DNA of 64,000 nucleotides from Rhizobium rhizoryzae. GTDB lineage: Bacteria > Pseudomonadota > Alphaproteobacteria > Rhizobiales > Rhizobiaceae. Made by a program: the position numbers and the translations under genes. Where the stretch lies: positions 620,001-684,000 of the forward strand of contig NZ_CP049250.1 in assembly GCF_011046895.1 (NCBI RefSeq), in the 5' to 3' direction. The notes under the pieces were generated by a model. The model worked only from the letters and a program-made list of their open reading frames with translations. It searched no databases and was not told the origin of the DNA. Below, one piece after another: positions 1-9,670 of the stretch (position 1 is the stretch's first letter; each line of letters opens with the position of its first letter).

Positions 1-55
1 CTTTGAACCGGGGTGGCCTTATCATGAATTGCGAACCGCCGTCACGGCACCTGCT

Positions 56-2782
56 TCATGCTCCCAGCTGTTTTCGCAGCGCATAAAGCGCATCCAGCGC
101 CTCGCGCGGTGTCATCTCATCCGGGTTGATGGCCTTCAACGCTTCTTCCACCTTTGAGGGACCGCGCTTTTCCTGCTCCTTGCGCACCGCCACCTGAAAC
201 AGCGGCAGATCATCGATCAACTGGCTTGCCGGGTTCTTGCGATCGGCATCCTCAAGCTTGTTCAAGACATCTCGGGCACGGGCAACCACGGCATCCGGCA
301 AGCCTGCGAGTTTCGCCACCTGGATCCCGTAGGAGCGATCAGCTGCCCCCGGGCCCACCTCGTGCAGGAAGATGACATGGCCATCCCACTCCTTCACCTT
401 CATGGTGGCATTGGACAGGCGGTTCAGCTTTTCCGAGAGCACCGTCAACTCATGGAAATGCGTCGCAAACAGGCCGCGGCAGCGGTTTGCCTCATGTAGA
501 TGTTCCACCGCTGCCCAGGCGATGGAGAGACCATCGAACGTGGCCGTGCCGCGCCCGATCTCATCGAGAATAACCAGCGAACGATCGGTTGCCTGATTGA
601 GGATGGCAGCCGTTTCCACCATTTCCACCATGAAGGTGGAGCGTCCGCGAGCCAGATCGTCAGACGCGCCGACGCGAGAGAACAGCCTGTCCACGACACC
701 GATCTGAGCCTTGGTGGCGGGAACGAACGAACCCATCTGTGCGAGAATGGCGATGACAGCGTTCTGGCGCAGGAAGGTCGATTTGCCGCCCATGTTCGGT
801 CCGGTGAGCAACCAGAGCGCACCGAAGCCGCCCGCCTTCTGCGGCGAAAGATTGCAATCATTGGCGATGAACGATCCGGACGACTGACGGCGCAAAGCCT
901 GTTCCACAACCGGATGACGCCCGCCTTCGATGCAGAACTGACGGGAAGCATCGACCTCCGGCCTGCAATAATTCCATTCCTCGGCCAATAGCCCAAGAGC
1001 TGCCGCGACATCGATCACCGAGAGTGCGCGGGCACCTGCCTTGATGACTTCGGCGTGGGCAAGCACCATACTCGTCAGGCGGTCGAAGGCTTCCAGCTCT
1101 ATGGTCAGCGCCCGATCGGCCGCATTGGCGATGCGGCTTTCCAGATCGGCCAATTCCGTCGTGGTAAACCGCATGGCATTGGCCATGGTCTGACGATGAA
1201 TGAAACGAGCCTTGGCTTCCGGCGTATCGGTCATCGGTCCAGCATTGCCCGCCGTGACTTCAATGAAATAGCCCAGCACATTGTTGTGCTTGATCTTCAG
1301 CGACTTGATGCCGGTTTCTTCTGCGTAATGCAGTTGCAGCCCCGCAATGACGCGACGCGACTGGTCGCGCAGCGCCCTCACCTCATCCAGCTCACCATGC
1401 GCACCGTCGCGCACAAACCCACCGTCACGCTTCAGAAGCGGCAGGTCGTCGCCAAGAACACGATCCATCTCGTCCTCGACGAAGCGAGGAAGTGCTGAAA
1501 GATCCTTCAATGCAGCAGACAGCTCCTCCGGCAACAATGCTCGCCCGAGAAAATCCGCAACTTGGCGGGCTGCTGCCAGCCCTTGCCGGATAGCACCCAG
1601 ATCTCGCGGTCCGCCACGATCCAGCGCAAGGCGGGACAAAGCACGGGGCATGTCCGGAACATGCTTGAGCGAGGTGCGAAGATCGCCACAGAGGGATGGC
1701 TCATCGATGAGAAAGGCGACGCTATCGAGGCGCCGGTTGATCTCGTCCGGGTCGGTCAGCGGCGACATCAAACGCTCCGCCAGAAGCCGTGCACCGCCGC
1801 CGGTTACCGTGCGGTCTATGGCTTTCAGAAGCGAACCGTCGCGGTCTCCCGCCAAGGTGCGGGTGAGCTCCAGATTGGCGCGCGTGGCGGGATCGATGAA
1901 CAGCGTGGACGCGCCGCTTTCCCGCTCGGGCGGATTGAGCGGCGGACGCTCCGCAATCTGCGTTTTCTCCACATAGGCCACAGCGGCGGCAGCAGCAGCG
2001 AGTTCAGCCCGCGAAAATGCGCCGAAACCATCCAGCGTGCCGACACCGAAATAGCGCGTAATGCGCCCTTCCGCCGAGGCGCTATCGAAGAGAATAGCTG
2101 GTTGAGGCACGGCGACCCTTCCCAACACGTCGAAGGTCGGCTTCAGTTCCTCATCGTGGAATACGCTATCGGCAACGATCAATTCGCGCGGTTCAATGCG
2201 CAAAATGTCTGCCAGAAGCCTGAGTTGCGTCGTTTCCGCCAGCCGGAAGACGCCGGTGGAAATGTCGATCCAGGCAAGCGCCAGTTGCGGCTCAGAACCA
2301 CCCTTGATGCGGGCGAGCGCCATCAGATAATTGGATTCAGAAGGCGAAAGCAGCTTGTCCTCGGTCAAAGTACCGGGAGTGACCAGACGCACGACATCGC
2401 GCTTGACGACAGACTTCGAGCCTCGCTTTTTTGCCTCTGCCGGGTCTTCCACCTGCTCGCAGACAGCGACACGAAATCCAAGAGAGATCAGCTTCTGCAG
2501 GTAATCGTCTGCTGCATGGATGGGCACGCCACACATGGGGATATCCTGCCCCAGATGCTGGCCGCGCTTCGTCAGGGTAATTCCAAGCGCGCGGGATGCC
2601 TCGACGGCGTCTTCGAAAAACAGCTCGTAGAAATCGCCCATGCGGTAAAACAGCAGCGAATCCGGGTTGTTCGCCTTGATCTCGATATACTGTTCCATCA
2701 TCGGCGTTGCCGAAGCACGGCTCTCGGGCGAGACCAGTTCCGCTGTGTTCAACACGTCTGAGGTAAAGCTAAGCAAGATCAT
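56..2782 (-). CDS. mutS: DNA mismatch repair protein MutS
   Basis: MutS recognises base mismatches and small loops after replication and recruits MutL through an ATP-driven clamp. The 908-residue protein has the full family architecture. The N-terminal mismatch-reading Phe-X-Glu motif is at F51-Y52-E53 ([10 protein letters not shown]). The ABC-type ATPase is C-terminal, with Walker A GPNMGGKS near residue 661 and Walker [11 protein letters not shown] near residue 735. Start: I kept the first in-frame ATG. The conserved part only begins around [13 protein letters not shown] at residue 11, so the first few residues are not certain. The gene is divergent from the malic enzyme gene across 112 bp. 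Bases 1-55, beyond its stop, hold nothing I can call. Family assignment is essentially certain. Confidence 0.98.
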   Translation of the reverse strand: MILLSFTSDVLNTAELVSPESRASATPMMEQYIEIKANNPDSLLFYRMGDFYELFFEDAVEASRALGITLTKRGQHLGQDIPMCGVPIHAADDYLQKLISLGFRVAVCEQVEDPAEAKKRGSKSVVKRDVVRLVTPGTLTEDKLLSPSESNYLMALARIKGGSEPQLALAWIDISTGVFRLAETTQLRLLADILRIEPRELIVADSVFHDEELKPTFDVLGRVAVPQPAILFDSASAEGRITRYFGVGTLDGFGAFSRAELAAAAAAVAYVEKTQIAERPPLNPPERESGASTLFIDPATRANLELTRTLAGDRDGSLLKAIDRTVTGGGARLLAERLMSPLTDPDEINRRLDSVAFLIDEPSLCGDLRTSLKHVPDMPRALSRLALDRGGPRDLGAIRQGLAAARQVADFLGRALLPEELSAALKDLSALPRFVEDEMDRVLGDDLPLLKRDGGFVRDGAHGELDEVRALRDQSRRVIAGLQLHYAEETGIKSLKIKHNNVLGYFIEVTAGNAGPMTDTPEAKARFIHRQTMANAMRFTTTELADLESRIANAADRALTIELEAFDRLTSMVLAHAEVIKAGARALSVIDVAAALGLLAEEWNYCRPEVDASRQFCIEGGRHPVVEQALRRQSSGSFIANDCNLSPQKAGGFGALWLLTGPNMGGKSTFLRQNAVIAILAQMGSFVPATKAQIGVVDRLFSRVGASDDLARGRSTFMVEMVETAAILNQATDRSLVILDEIGRGTATFDGLSIAWAAVEHLHEANRCRGLFATHFHELTVLSEKLNRLSNATMKVKEWDGHVIFLHEVGPGAADRSYGIQVAKLAGLPDAVVARARDVLNKLEDADRKNPASQLIDDLPLFQVAVRKEQEKRGPSKVEEALKAINPDEMTPREALDALYALRKQLGA

Positions 2783-2894
2783 CCAGCCATTTTTTGTTGC
2801 GCAGGCTAATCCGTAACTCTATCGATTATGACCCCGGGAACACAATATCGCGCATCCGAAACAGAACGGATGCCCACAGGATGCTGGAGGAAAC

Positions 2895-5195
2895 ATGGCG
2901 CCCAAGGAAAATCATCCCAAGAATGGTGGGAAACGCTCTCGCCCGAGCGTGACCGAAAAGGAAGCGCTTGATTTTCACTCGGAAGGGCGCCCTGGCAAGC
3001 TCGAGATCGTTCCGACAAAGCCGATGGCGACGCAGCGGGATCTGTCCCTGGCCTACTCGCCGGGCGTCGCGGTTCCCGTCAAGGCCATCGCTGCCGATCC
3101 GGCAGCGGCCTACGACTATACCACGCGCGGCAACATGGTGGCCGTCATCTCCAACGGCACGGCAATCCTCGGCCTTGGCAATCTGGGTGCATTGGCCTCG
3201 AAGCCGGTGATGGAGGGCAAATCCGTTCTCTTCAAGCGCTTCGCCGATGTCGATTCCATCGACCTGGAAGTCGACACGGAAAATGTCGATGAGTTCATCA
3301 ACTGCGTTCGCTATCTCGGCCCCTCGTTCGGCGGCATCAATCTTGAGGATATCAAGGCGCCGGAATGCTTCATCATCGAGAGCCGACTGCGCGAACTCAT
3401 GGATATTCCGGTTTTCCACGACGATCAGCACGGCACGGCCATCATCGCCGCCGCTGGCCTGATCAACGCGCTGGAACTGACAGGGCGCGACCTGAAGAAC
3501 ACGAAGCTTGTCTGCAACGGCGCGGGTGCAGCGGCAATCGCCTGTATCGAACTCATCAAATCCATGGGCTTCAATCCGGAGAACATTATTCTCTGCGATA
3601 CCAAGGGGGTGATCTATCAGGGTCGCACCGAGGGCATGAACCAATGGAAGAGTGCGCATGCGGTGAAAACCGACCGGCGCACGCTGGAAGAAGCCATGAA
3701 AGGCGCAGACGTCGTCTTCGGTCTGTCCCAGAAGGGTGCCTTCACCGAAGAAATGATCCGTTCCATGGCGGAGCGGCCCATCATTTTCGCCATGGCAAAC
3801 CCGGATCCGGAAATCACGCCGGAAGAGGTGGCGCGTATTCGCGACGACGCCATTATGGCGACGGGGCGTTCCGATTATCCGAACCAGGTCAACAACGTCC
3901 TCGGCTTCCCTTACATCTTCCGCGGTGCGCTGGATGTTCGCGCCCGCCAGATCAATGATGCGATGAAGATCGCGGCGGCGGAAGCGCTTGCAAACCTTGC
4001 CCGCGAAGACGTGCCGGACGACGTTGCCGCCGCCTATCAGGGCATTCGTCCGCGCTTCGGGCCGCAATACATCATTCCGGTTCCCTTCGATCCGCGCCTC
4101 ATCTCGGCCATTCCGGTGGCCGTTGCCAAGGCAGCAATCGAGAGCGGTGCCGCACGGCGCGTGATCGAGGATCTCGATGCCTATGGCCGCGAGCTTTCGG
4201 CCCGCCGCGACCCGATTGCCGCGACGACCCAGAACATCTACGCGCAGGTGCGTCGCAGCCCCAAACGGGTTGTCTTCGCGGAAGCGGAAGAAGAACAGGT
4301 CATGCGTGCCGCCGTCTCCTTCATCAATCAGGGCCTCGGCACCGCAATTCTGCTGGGCCGCGACGATGTGATCCGGTCGACGGCGGAGCGGGCCGGCATT
4401 GAGCTTGACCGCCCCGGTATCGAAATCGTCAACGCTCGTATCTCCAACCGCGTGGAAGCCTATATCGATTACCTCTACGCCCGCCTTCAGCGCGAAGGCT
4501 ATCTGCAGCGTGATGTTCAGCGCCTGATCCACAACGACCGCAACCACTTCGCAGCCTGCATGGTGGCGCTCGGTGATGCGGATGCGATGGTGACGGGAAC
4601 GACGCGAAACTACGCGACGGCCCTTTCCGATGTTCGGCGCTGCATCGATCCGAAGCCGGGTCATAAGGTGATTGGCGTGTCGATCGTGGTCTCGCGCGGA
4701 CGAACAGTGTTCGTGGCCGACACCGCTGTTCACGACATGCCAAGCGCACAGGATCTCGCGGATATTGCCTGCGAGGCCGCTCGTCTGGCACGGCGCATGG
4801 GTTACGAGCCACGCGTAGCCATGCTTGCCTATTCCACCTTCGGACAGCCACGCGGAGAACGCTCCGAGCGTGTGCGCGAAGCTGTTGCGATCCTTGATCA
4901 GCGGCGTGTCAATTTCGAGTATGATGGCGAGATGGCTGCGGATGTTGCACTGAACGCGGCCCGCATGGAGCAATATCCGTTCAACCGGCTATCCGGCACC
5001 GCTAACGTTCTGGTCATGCCAGCCATTCATTCGGCATCCATATCCACACGCATGCTGGAGGAACTGGGCGGCTCGACGCTGATTGGTCCGTTGCTGGTCG
5101 GTCTCGATAAATCGGTGCAGATTACGTCCATGGGGGCAAAGGATGCCGACATCGTCAACATGGCAGCCATCGCGGCTTATAACGCGGGAAGCTGA
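2895..5195 (+). CDS. NAD(P)-dependent malic enzyme with phosphotransacetylase-like C-terminal domain
   Basis: The enzyme oxidatively decarboxylates malate to pyruvate, feeding acetyl-CoA synthesis when C4-dicarboxylates are the carbon source. Residues about 20-430 are the malic enzyme domain: LAYSPG with the active-site Tyr, [18 protein letters not shown] near residue 174, and the dinucleotide-binding loop NGAGAAAIA near residue 207. Residues about 440-766 form the phosphotransacetylase-like domain characteristic of large bacterial malic enzymes. The 766-residue length matches rhizobial DME/TME proteins. Sequence alone does not settle NAD versus NADP preference; overall it reads closer to the TME (NADP) type, which is my inference. 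A Shine-Dalgarno-like GGAGGAAAC precedes the ATG. A clear terminator follows, so the gene looks monocistronic. Confidence 0.96.
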   Translation: MAPKENHPKNGGKRSRPSVTEKEALDFHSEGRPGKLEIVPTKPMATQRDLSLAYSPGVAVPVKAIAADPAAAYDYTTRGNMVAVISNGTAILGLGNLGALASKPVMEGKSVLFKRFADVDSIDLEVDTENVDEFINCVRYLGPSFGGINLEDIKAPECFIIESRLRELMDIPVFHDDQHGTAIIAAAGLINALELTGRDLKNTKLVCNGAGAAAIACIELIKSMGFNPENIILCDTKGVIYQGRTEGMNQWKSAHAVKTDRRTLEEAMKGADVVFGLSQKGAFTEEMIRSMAERPIIFAMANPDPEITPEEVARIRDDAIMATGRSDYPNQVNNVLGFPYIFRGALDVRARQINDAMKIAAAEALANLAREDVPDDVAAAYQGIRPRFGPQYIIPVPFDPRLISAIPVAVAKAAIESGAARRVIEDLDAYGRELSARRDPIAATTQNIYAQVRRSPKRVVFAEAEEEQVMRAAVSFINQGLGTAILLGRDDVIRSTAERAGIELDRPGIEIVNARISNRVEAYIDYLYARLQREGYLQRDVQRLIHNDRNHFAACMVALGDADAMVTGTTRNYATALSDVRRCIDPKPGHKVIGVSIVVSRGRTVFVADTAVHDMPSAQDLADIACEAARLARRMGYEPRVAMLAYSTFGQPRGERSERVREAVAILDQRRVNFEYDGEMAADVALNAARMEQYPFNRLSGTANVLVMPAIHSASISTRMLEELGGSTLIGPLLVGLDKSVQITSMGAKDADIVNMAAIAAYNAGS

Positions 5196-5202
5196 TAGAA
5201 TA

Positions 5203-5234
5203 AGCCCGGCGGAGTTGCTCCCGCCGGGCTTTTT
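5203..5234 (+). terminator. Rho-independent terminator of the malic enzyme gene
   Basis: A perfect 10-bp GC-rich stem (5203-5212 with 5221-5230) with an 8-nt loop runs into five T residues. It sits just after the malic enzyme stop and before the convergent olsB stop. Confidence 0.9.
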
Positions 5235-5252
5235 ACCTCAAATGGAGATGGT

Positions 5253-6125
5253 TCAGCCGCCGAAGCGGCCAGCGTCAGCGCCATAGTAATTGATATAGCG
5301 GCCGGAGATCGATTCGATCGGCAGTACGATCAGCACATCCGTCGTGTTGAAGGCCTGATCGACAACAGCGCCATTGCCGACCATGGCACCCAATCTCAGA
5401 TAGCCCTTGATCAAGGGCGGCATGGACATCAGCGCATGCTTGGCGTTGATCGCTTCCTGCGGCATCAAATCCATGGTGTTGAACAGTTCTTCACGGGCAG
5501 ACACTGCCCACTCACCTTTGGCGCCAACAGAATGATGCAGAAATGACAGGGCCAATGCATGGCTTTCCGGGCTGGTGCCGGGGAAGGATGCGCAGCCGAA
5601 CATCGCATGGATGCCGTGTCGCAGAGCGTAGGCCCAATTGCCCTGCCAAAGAAGTTCCACTGTACGCTTGGTGCGGTAATGCGGCAAAACGCAAGAGCGA
5701 CCAAGTTCCATGAATTGCTTGCTCGGGTGACGTGCGAGAAGCGGGGCGATCTCATATTCGCTCGCGGAATAGAACCCGCCATTGGCAAGGGCTACCTCCT
5801 GCCGCAGAAGGCGGTACGTGCCAACGATCTGCTCCTCCGGCTCGCCGGTCAGGGCCGTATCGACGACGAGAAGATGGTCGCAAAAATCGTCGTAGATATC
5901 GAAATCACGCTTGAGATCCATTGCTTCCGGAGAAAGGGTTGCGCCCATTTCCTCGACGAAGACCCTGTAGCGGATAGATTGTGCCGCCTGGATTTCCTGA
6001 GAATTCCGCGCAAGTCGTGTTTCCATGCTCCCAATGCGGCCAAACACATCGGCAGGCAACAGCGATGCTGCAGGCTTCATAACCGTTGCAGGTGCGACTT
6101 CACGATTGAGCAGATCGATACTCAT
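5253..6125 (-). CDS. olsB: L-ornithine N-alpha-acyltransferase OlsB (ornithine lipid synthesis, first step)
   Basis: OlsB transfers a 3-hydroxy fatty acyl group from acyl-ACP to ornithine, making lyso-ornithine lipid. OlsA, which completes the phosphorus-free lipid, is not in this window. The protein is a GNAT-fold acyltransferase of the ornithine-acyltransferase family: QAAQSIRYRVFVEEMGA in the N-terminal third, ELGRSCVLPHYR centrally, and FGCASFPGTSP. Start: the frame is open 39 codons further upstream, but the ATG at 6125 has GGGGAA just before it and gives the expected N-terminus (MSIDLL), about 290 residues. Two TGTC-type heptamers 11 bp apart lie 55 bp upstream and may be a PHO box. Ornithine lipid synthesis rises on phosphate limitation in rhizobia. 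Confidence 0.9.
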   Translation of the reverse strand: MSIDLLNREVAPATVMKPAASLLPADVFGRIGSMETRLARNSQEIQAAQSIRYRVFVEEMGATLSPEAMDLKRDFDIYDDFCDHLLVVDTALTGEPEEQIVGTYRLLRQEVALANGGFYSASEYEIAPLLARHPSKQFMELGRSCVLPHYRTKRTVELLWQGNWAYALRHGIHAMFGCASFPGTSPESHALALSFLHHSVGAKGEWAVSAREELFNTMDLMPQEAINAKHALMSMPPLIKGYLRLGAMVGNGAVVDQAFNTTDVLIVLPIESISGRYINYYGADAGRFGG

Positions 6126-6179
6126 ATTTCCCCGTTCCAGCAGCTGGAGCAAATCCCGAACTCCATAAAGCACCCTTCT

Positions 6180-6197
6180 GCGACAGGAAAGTGACAT
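6180..6197 (-). promoter_or_regulatory. Candidate PhoB-binding site upstream of olsB
   Basis: On the minus strand two heptamers, ATGTCAC and CTGTCGC, are separated by four bases, giving the 11-bp period of PHO boxes (consensus CTGTCAT-N4-CTGTCAT). Each matches 5 of 7 positions. The site ends 55 bp before the olsB ATG. It is weak as a sequence match, but its placement and the biology of ornithine lipids support it. Confidence 0.4.
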
Positions 6198-6257
6198 CAC
6201 TAATTGTAGATATGATGAAGCATCTACACCAGAGAGTGGCATTGACTGTTGGCAATT

Positions 6258-8264
6258 TCAGGTCGGCTTGCGTCCGGTACGTCGCAGTACGGTATCGATT
6301 TCCGCGAGCAGTCGCCGCGGGTCTATCGGCTTTTGCAAAACACAACTTGCGCCACTCGCGATCACGCGCTCACGGATCAGTGGATCCGTCTCGCCAGAAA
6401 GCACGAGAACAGGCGCGTATTCGCCATTGGATAATGCTCGTTTCCTGATGAGGGGCAGAACATCGGCAAGATCCCCACCCGGCATATGCAGATCGGAGAT
6501 AATGAGGTCGGTATGCCTGTCCGCAAGAGCGGCCTGCCGCAGACCTTCCAGATCTGTGACATGGTGAACGGTGCAGCCTGCCTTGCGCAGGATTGCCCCT
6601 ACCATCATCGCGGACACCGGGTCATCCTCCGCCAGCAGCACGGAAAGTCCGGTCTCCAAACGCTTGCCTTCTGCAGATGGCACCACTTCAGCGGTCATCC
6701 GTCCGGCCATGCCGCCAAGGCGGCCGCGAAGGACATCGACCAGCGACTGCTCGCGCAACGGACGGATAAGCCAGGCATCGTAAGCATCCCAGCGCTGGCT
6801 ACTGCGTTCCTCCGGACTAACGAGAAGGATACGCCGGATTTTCTGGGCAACGGGGCCGAGCAGATCAACACCCGGCACGCGATGATCGACGATCATATCG
6901 GTAAAGGCGAGGTTCTTGCGCGTGAGATTGGCGATTGCCCATTCTGCCTCTTCAGCAGATGCCGCATGTCGGCACCGACCACCAAGCGTCTCTATGGTCG
7001 AAATGATTGCCTGAGCTGCTGGGCCGTCCGGCGCCAGAAGTAGCACGTGCGATGACCGAAGCAGCAACATACGATCATTGCCACCAGAATTCATGTCCGC
7101 CGAAATGGCGGGTAGCTCGATCGTGAACGTGGTGCCGACGCCCTCTTCGCTCTCAACCGACAACCGGCCGCCGAATTCGCGCAGAATTCGCGATGAGATG
7201 GACAGGCCGAGACCGGTGCCGCCGCTTCGCTCGGCTGCGGTTCCCACCTGCTCGAATTCCTCAAAAATTCTCTCGCGTGCTTCGGCAGACATGCCGGGGC
7301 CAGTGTCTGCTACAGTGATGACCATTGCACGGCCATTCAGGCGGACACGGACGAGAACGCCGCCGAACTTCGTGAACTTGACCGCGTTACCGATGACATT
7401 GAACAGGACCTGCCGCAGACGCGCCGGATCAAAATCCATGAGATTCGGCACATCGAAGGCGACGGTTGCGCCCAGCTCAATACCTTTCTGATGCGCGCGT
7501 GGGGCAAGCATCTCGACAACGCTTTCCAGAAGCTGCCGGATATTTTCAGCTCGGCTGTTCAAACGAAACCGACCGGCCTCTATCGTGGAAAAGTCGAGAA
7601 GATCGTCCACCAGTTGCGCAAGGGCAGAACCGGCCTGGGAAATGCCAGCGATATAGTTTCTCTGTTCCGGAGTGAGCCCCGTCTGCTGGAGCAGATGGCT
7701 CATACCGAGAATGCCATTCAGGGGCGTGCGCAATTCGTGAACAACAGTCGCCAGTTGCCGATTTTTTGCACGGCTCGCTTCTTCGGCATGAAGACGCGCC
7801 TCTTCGCGGGCGTGTTCAAGGCGGCGGTCTTCCGTCACATCCCGCGCAGTTCCGAACACAAGATATTCCCCGCTGACGGAATCGCGGACAAGCACATCCT
7901 GCCAGCTTAAAACACGCACTTCGTGCTGTATGGATATCTCGATGTCGCGCGGGGAGGTCAGAGGCTGATTGGACAGTGGCAGACCCAGATCTTCAAGCGT
8001 ACGATCTTCCGGCGCTTCGGTGCCGAGGACCTTCAGGAACGTCCTGTTCGTTGCAAGCACCACACCGTCGATACTTCGGACGACAGCCAGCGAGGACAGA
8101 AGCTCCTGGCTTTCCAAGAAGGCGCGCGGACCGGCGTCTACGAAATCATGATCGCTCGGTTGCCCAACCTGCAGAAACAGGCCATCCTCCCCGGCCGGCT
8201 TTGCCCGACTGAAGGTCGATCGCAGTCTCTCATGAAGGTCGGCGAGGTTGCGCATTGGCGGCAC
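6258..8264 (-). CDS. Cytoplasmic hybrid sensor histidine kinase (PAS-HisKA-HATPase-pseudoreceiver-REC)
   Basis: No membrane segment is visible, so this should be a soluble two-component hybrid kinase. Domains in order: a PAS-like sensor at about 50-150; HisKA with phospho-acceptor H176 (VVHELRTPLNG); HATPase_c with N293 in the N box, D320-TGPGM and GGTGLGLS near 348; a degenerate receiver at about 405-510; and a full C-terminal receiver at about 541-660. The last has acidic pair D547/D548, acceptor D591 (ISDLHMPGG) and K645. The middle receiver keeps an Asp at the acceptor position (D460) but lacks the acidic pair, and Arg501 replaces the conserved Lys. Start could also be the Met four codons in. 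It follows lspA at 51 bp and precedes olsB. No cognate regulator is adjacent and its signal is unknown. Confidence 0.88.
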   Translation of the reverse strand: MPPMRNLADLHERLRSTFSRAKPAGEDGLFLQVGQPSDHDFVDAGPRAFLESQELLSSLAVVRSIDGVVLATNRTFLKVLGTEAPEDRTLEDLGLPLSNQPLTSPRDIEISIQHEVRVLSWQDVLVRDSVSGEYLVFGTARDVTEDRRLEHAREEARLHAEEASRAKNRQLATVVHELRTPLNGILGMSHLLQQTGLTPEQRNYIAGISQAGSALAQLVDDLLDFSTIEAGRFRLNSRAENIRQLLESVVEMLAPRAHQKGIELGATVAFDVPNLMDFDPARLRQVLFNVIGNAVKFTKFGGVLVRVRLNGRAMVITVADTGPGMSAEARERIFEEFEQVGTAAERSGGTGLGLSISSRILREFGGRLSVESEEGVGTTFTIELPAISADMNSGGNDRMLLLRSSHVLLLAPDGPAAQAIISTIETLGGRCRHAASAEEAEWAIANLTRKNLAFTDMIVDHRVPGVDLLGPVAQKIRRILLVSPEERSSQRWDAYDAWLIRPLREQSLVDVLRGRLGGMAGRMTAEVVPSAEGKRLETGLSVLLAEDDPVSAMMVGAILRKAGCTVHHVTDLEGLRQAALADRHTDLIISDLHMPGGDLADVLPLIRKRALSNGEYAPVLVLSGETDPLIRERVIASGASCVLQKPIDPRRLLAEIDTVLRRTGRKPT

Positions 8265-8315
8265 CTTATCACGCGATTACTTCCGATAGATTTACGATTA
8301 CGAGGCTCGAACCGC

Positions 8316-8816
8316 TCAATTCGCCTTTTTGCGACTATGCAAAAGCTCGTCCAGGATCACGCAACCGGCCCCTACTGTAATGAAGCTGTCTGCGAGATTG
8401 AAGACCGCAAATGACCATGTTTCGGTATAGAACAGAATATAGTCGATGACATGGCCGTAAATGAAACGATCCAGAATGTTCCCGATTGCGCCGGCAATGA
8501 TCAAGGCAAAGCCGGTATGGGCGAAAAATCGATCACTTGGTGTTCGCCGCCAAAGCCAGATCACGAAAGCGACGATGCAAAGCCGCATGGTGACGATGAA
8601 CCACCCATCGAGATGATCCAGCATCGAGAACGCCACACCCAGATTGTAGGTGCGATAGAGAGCCAGATAAGGAATGACGTGCACGGCCTGCTGCAAGGGC
8701 AGATAGGCTTCAACGGCCACCTTTATGATCTGGTCTGTCAGGACTGCAAGAACGATGAAGGCAAAGATCGGTGCCGGACGCGAGAAAAGGGTTGGCTTCA
8801 GGTCCGCTACGGTCAT
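8316..8816 (-). CDS. lspA: Lipoprotein signal peptidase (signal peptidase II)
   Basis: LspA is an inner-membrane aspartyl protease that cleaves the signal peptide of diacylglyceryl-modified prolipoproteins. The 166-residue protein has about four hydrophobic helices (near 17-35, 70-90, 98-115, 138-158). The two catalytic aspartates are in the expected motifs: D125 in GHVIDY and D143 in FNLADS, the latter at the same position as in E. coli. The NxG..F segment (YNLGVAFSM) is also present. Its ATG overlaps the stop of the upstream TrmH-type methyltransferase gene in an ATGA arrangement, implying translational coupling. Confidence 0.96.
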   Translation of the reverse strand: MTVADLKPTLFSRPAPIFAFIVLAVLTDQIIKVAVEAYLPLQQAVHVIPYLALYRTYNLGVAFSMLDHLDGWFIVTMRLCIVAFVIWLWRRTPSDRFFAHTGFALIIAGAIGNILDRFIYGHVIDYILFYTETWSFAVFNLADSFITVGAGCVILDELLHSRKKAN

Positions 8817-9670
8817 CGTGCCTCCAGGCTCAGAAAGTTTCGGCGCGCTTCGTACAGCATGACCGCTGTCGCAACGGCAAGATTGAGACTGTCGGCTCGT
8901 CCAGCCTGCGGTATCCGCGCCAGCCGGTCTGCTGCCTTAGCCAACTGTTCCGGAAGACCGCTCTGCTCGTTCCCCATCAACAGAATTGTCGGCTTTTTCG
9001 CATAATCGATGGTGCGGTAGTCGACAGAGCCTGCCAGGTGAGTGGCCACGATCTGACCACCTGACTGTTTCGCCCAGCCCACGAACTCGTCCGCACTTGC
9101 GCGATAGACCGGCATTGCAAAGACAGACCCCATCGTGGCACGGACCGTTTCCAGCGAGAAGGGATCCGTGCAGTCACCGACGAGGATTACGCCAGATGCA
9201 CCGGCCGCATCGGCGGTGCGAATGATGGTCCCCAGATTGCCAGGATCGCGGACACGATCAAGCGCAACAAAGGTCTGCCCTTTTTCAAGCGAAAGATGAC
9301 CAAGGTTTTTCCACTGCTGCTCGAAGACGCCAACGACCATTTGCGGATTGTCGCGTCGCGTAATGCTGGACAGAACTTTCTCGCTGACCTCCAGAACCAG
9401 ACCGCCGCGCGCAACTGTTCTGGCTGCGACCTGTTCGACCAGCGGTTTTCCCTTCGCAGCCTTCGCATAAACCAGGGTGCGGATTTCCCATCCCAGCTCG
9501 ACCGCATCAATGATCAGCTTGAGGCCTTCAGCAAGGAAAGTCCCGCTTTCTTCGCGCTCCTTTTTGGAGGTCAGTCCCTTGATATCCTTGACAATCGGGT
9601 TGGTCAGGCTGGTGACTTCCTTGACCTGACCGACACGCCGCGCGCCGGGCTTACGATATTCATCACTCAT
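8813..9670 (-). CDS. TrmH/SpoU-family RNA 2'-O-methyltransferase
   Basis: A SPOUT-class SAM-dependent methyltransferase acting on rRNA or tRNA ribose; the exact nucleotide cannot be read from sequence. The N-terminal substrate-binding segment is seen in [11 protein letters not shown] and [11 protein letters not shown]. The knotted catalytic domain carries the three SpoU motifs: [26 protein letters not shown] and [15 protein letters not shown]. Start: the ATG at 9670 was chosen over one four codons earlier because it overlaps the upstream gene's stop codon (ATGA). The gene overlaps both neighbours this way, so the three genes from 10842 to 8316 probably form one coupled transcript. RlmB-like is a fair description; TrmL or TrmJ are less likely. 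Confidence 0.9.
   Translation of the reverse strand: MSDEYRKPGARRVGQVKEVTSLTNPIVKDIKGLTSKKEREESGTFLAEGLKLIIDAVELGWEIRTLVYAKAAKGKPLVEQVAARTVARGGLVLEVSEKVLSSITRRDNPQMVVGVFEQQWKNLGHLSLEKGQTFVALDRVRDPGNLGTIIRTADAAGASGVILVGDCTDPFSLETVRATMGSVFAMPVYRASADEFVGWAKQSGGQIVATHLAGSVDYRTIDYAKKPTILLMGNEQSGLPEQLAKAADRLARIPQAGRADSLNLAVATAVMLYEARRNFLSLEAR

Noticed and set aside
1..55. Partial gene left of mutS
   Set aside because: On the minus strand an ATG at 25 opens only eight codons before the edge; nothing can be identified.
1562..2761. 399-codon plus-strand frame opposite mutS
   Set aside because: Mirror of mutS with no recognisable domain.
2826..4973. Long open frame (715 codons) on the minus strand opposite the malic enzyme gene
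   Set aside because: It is the complement of a clearly conserved gene; high GC removes stops on the opposite strand. The translated product is His/Arg/Asp-rich and has no recognisable domain.
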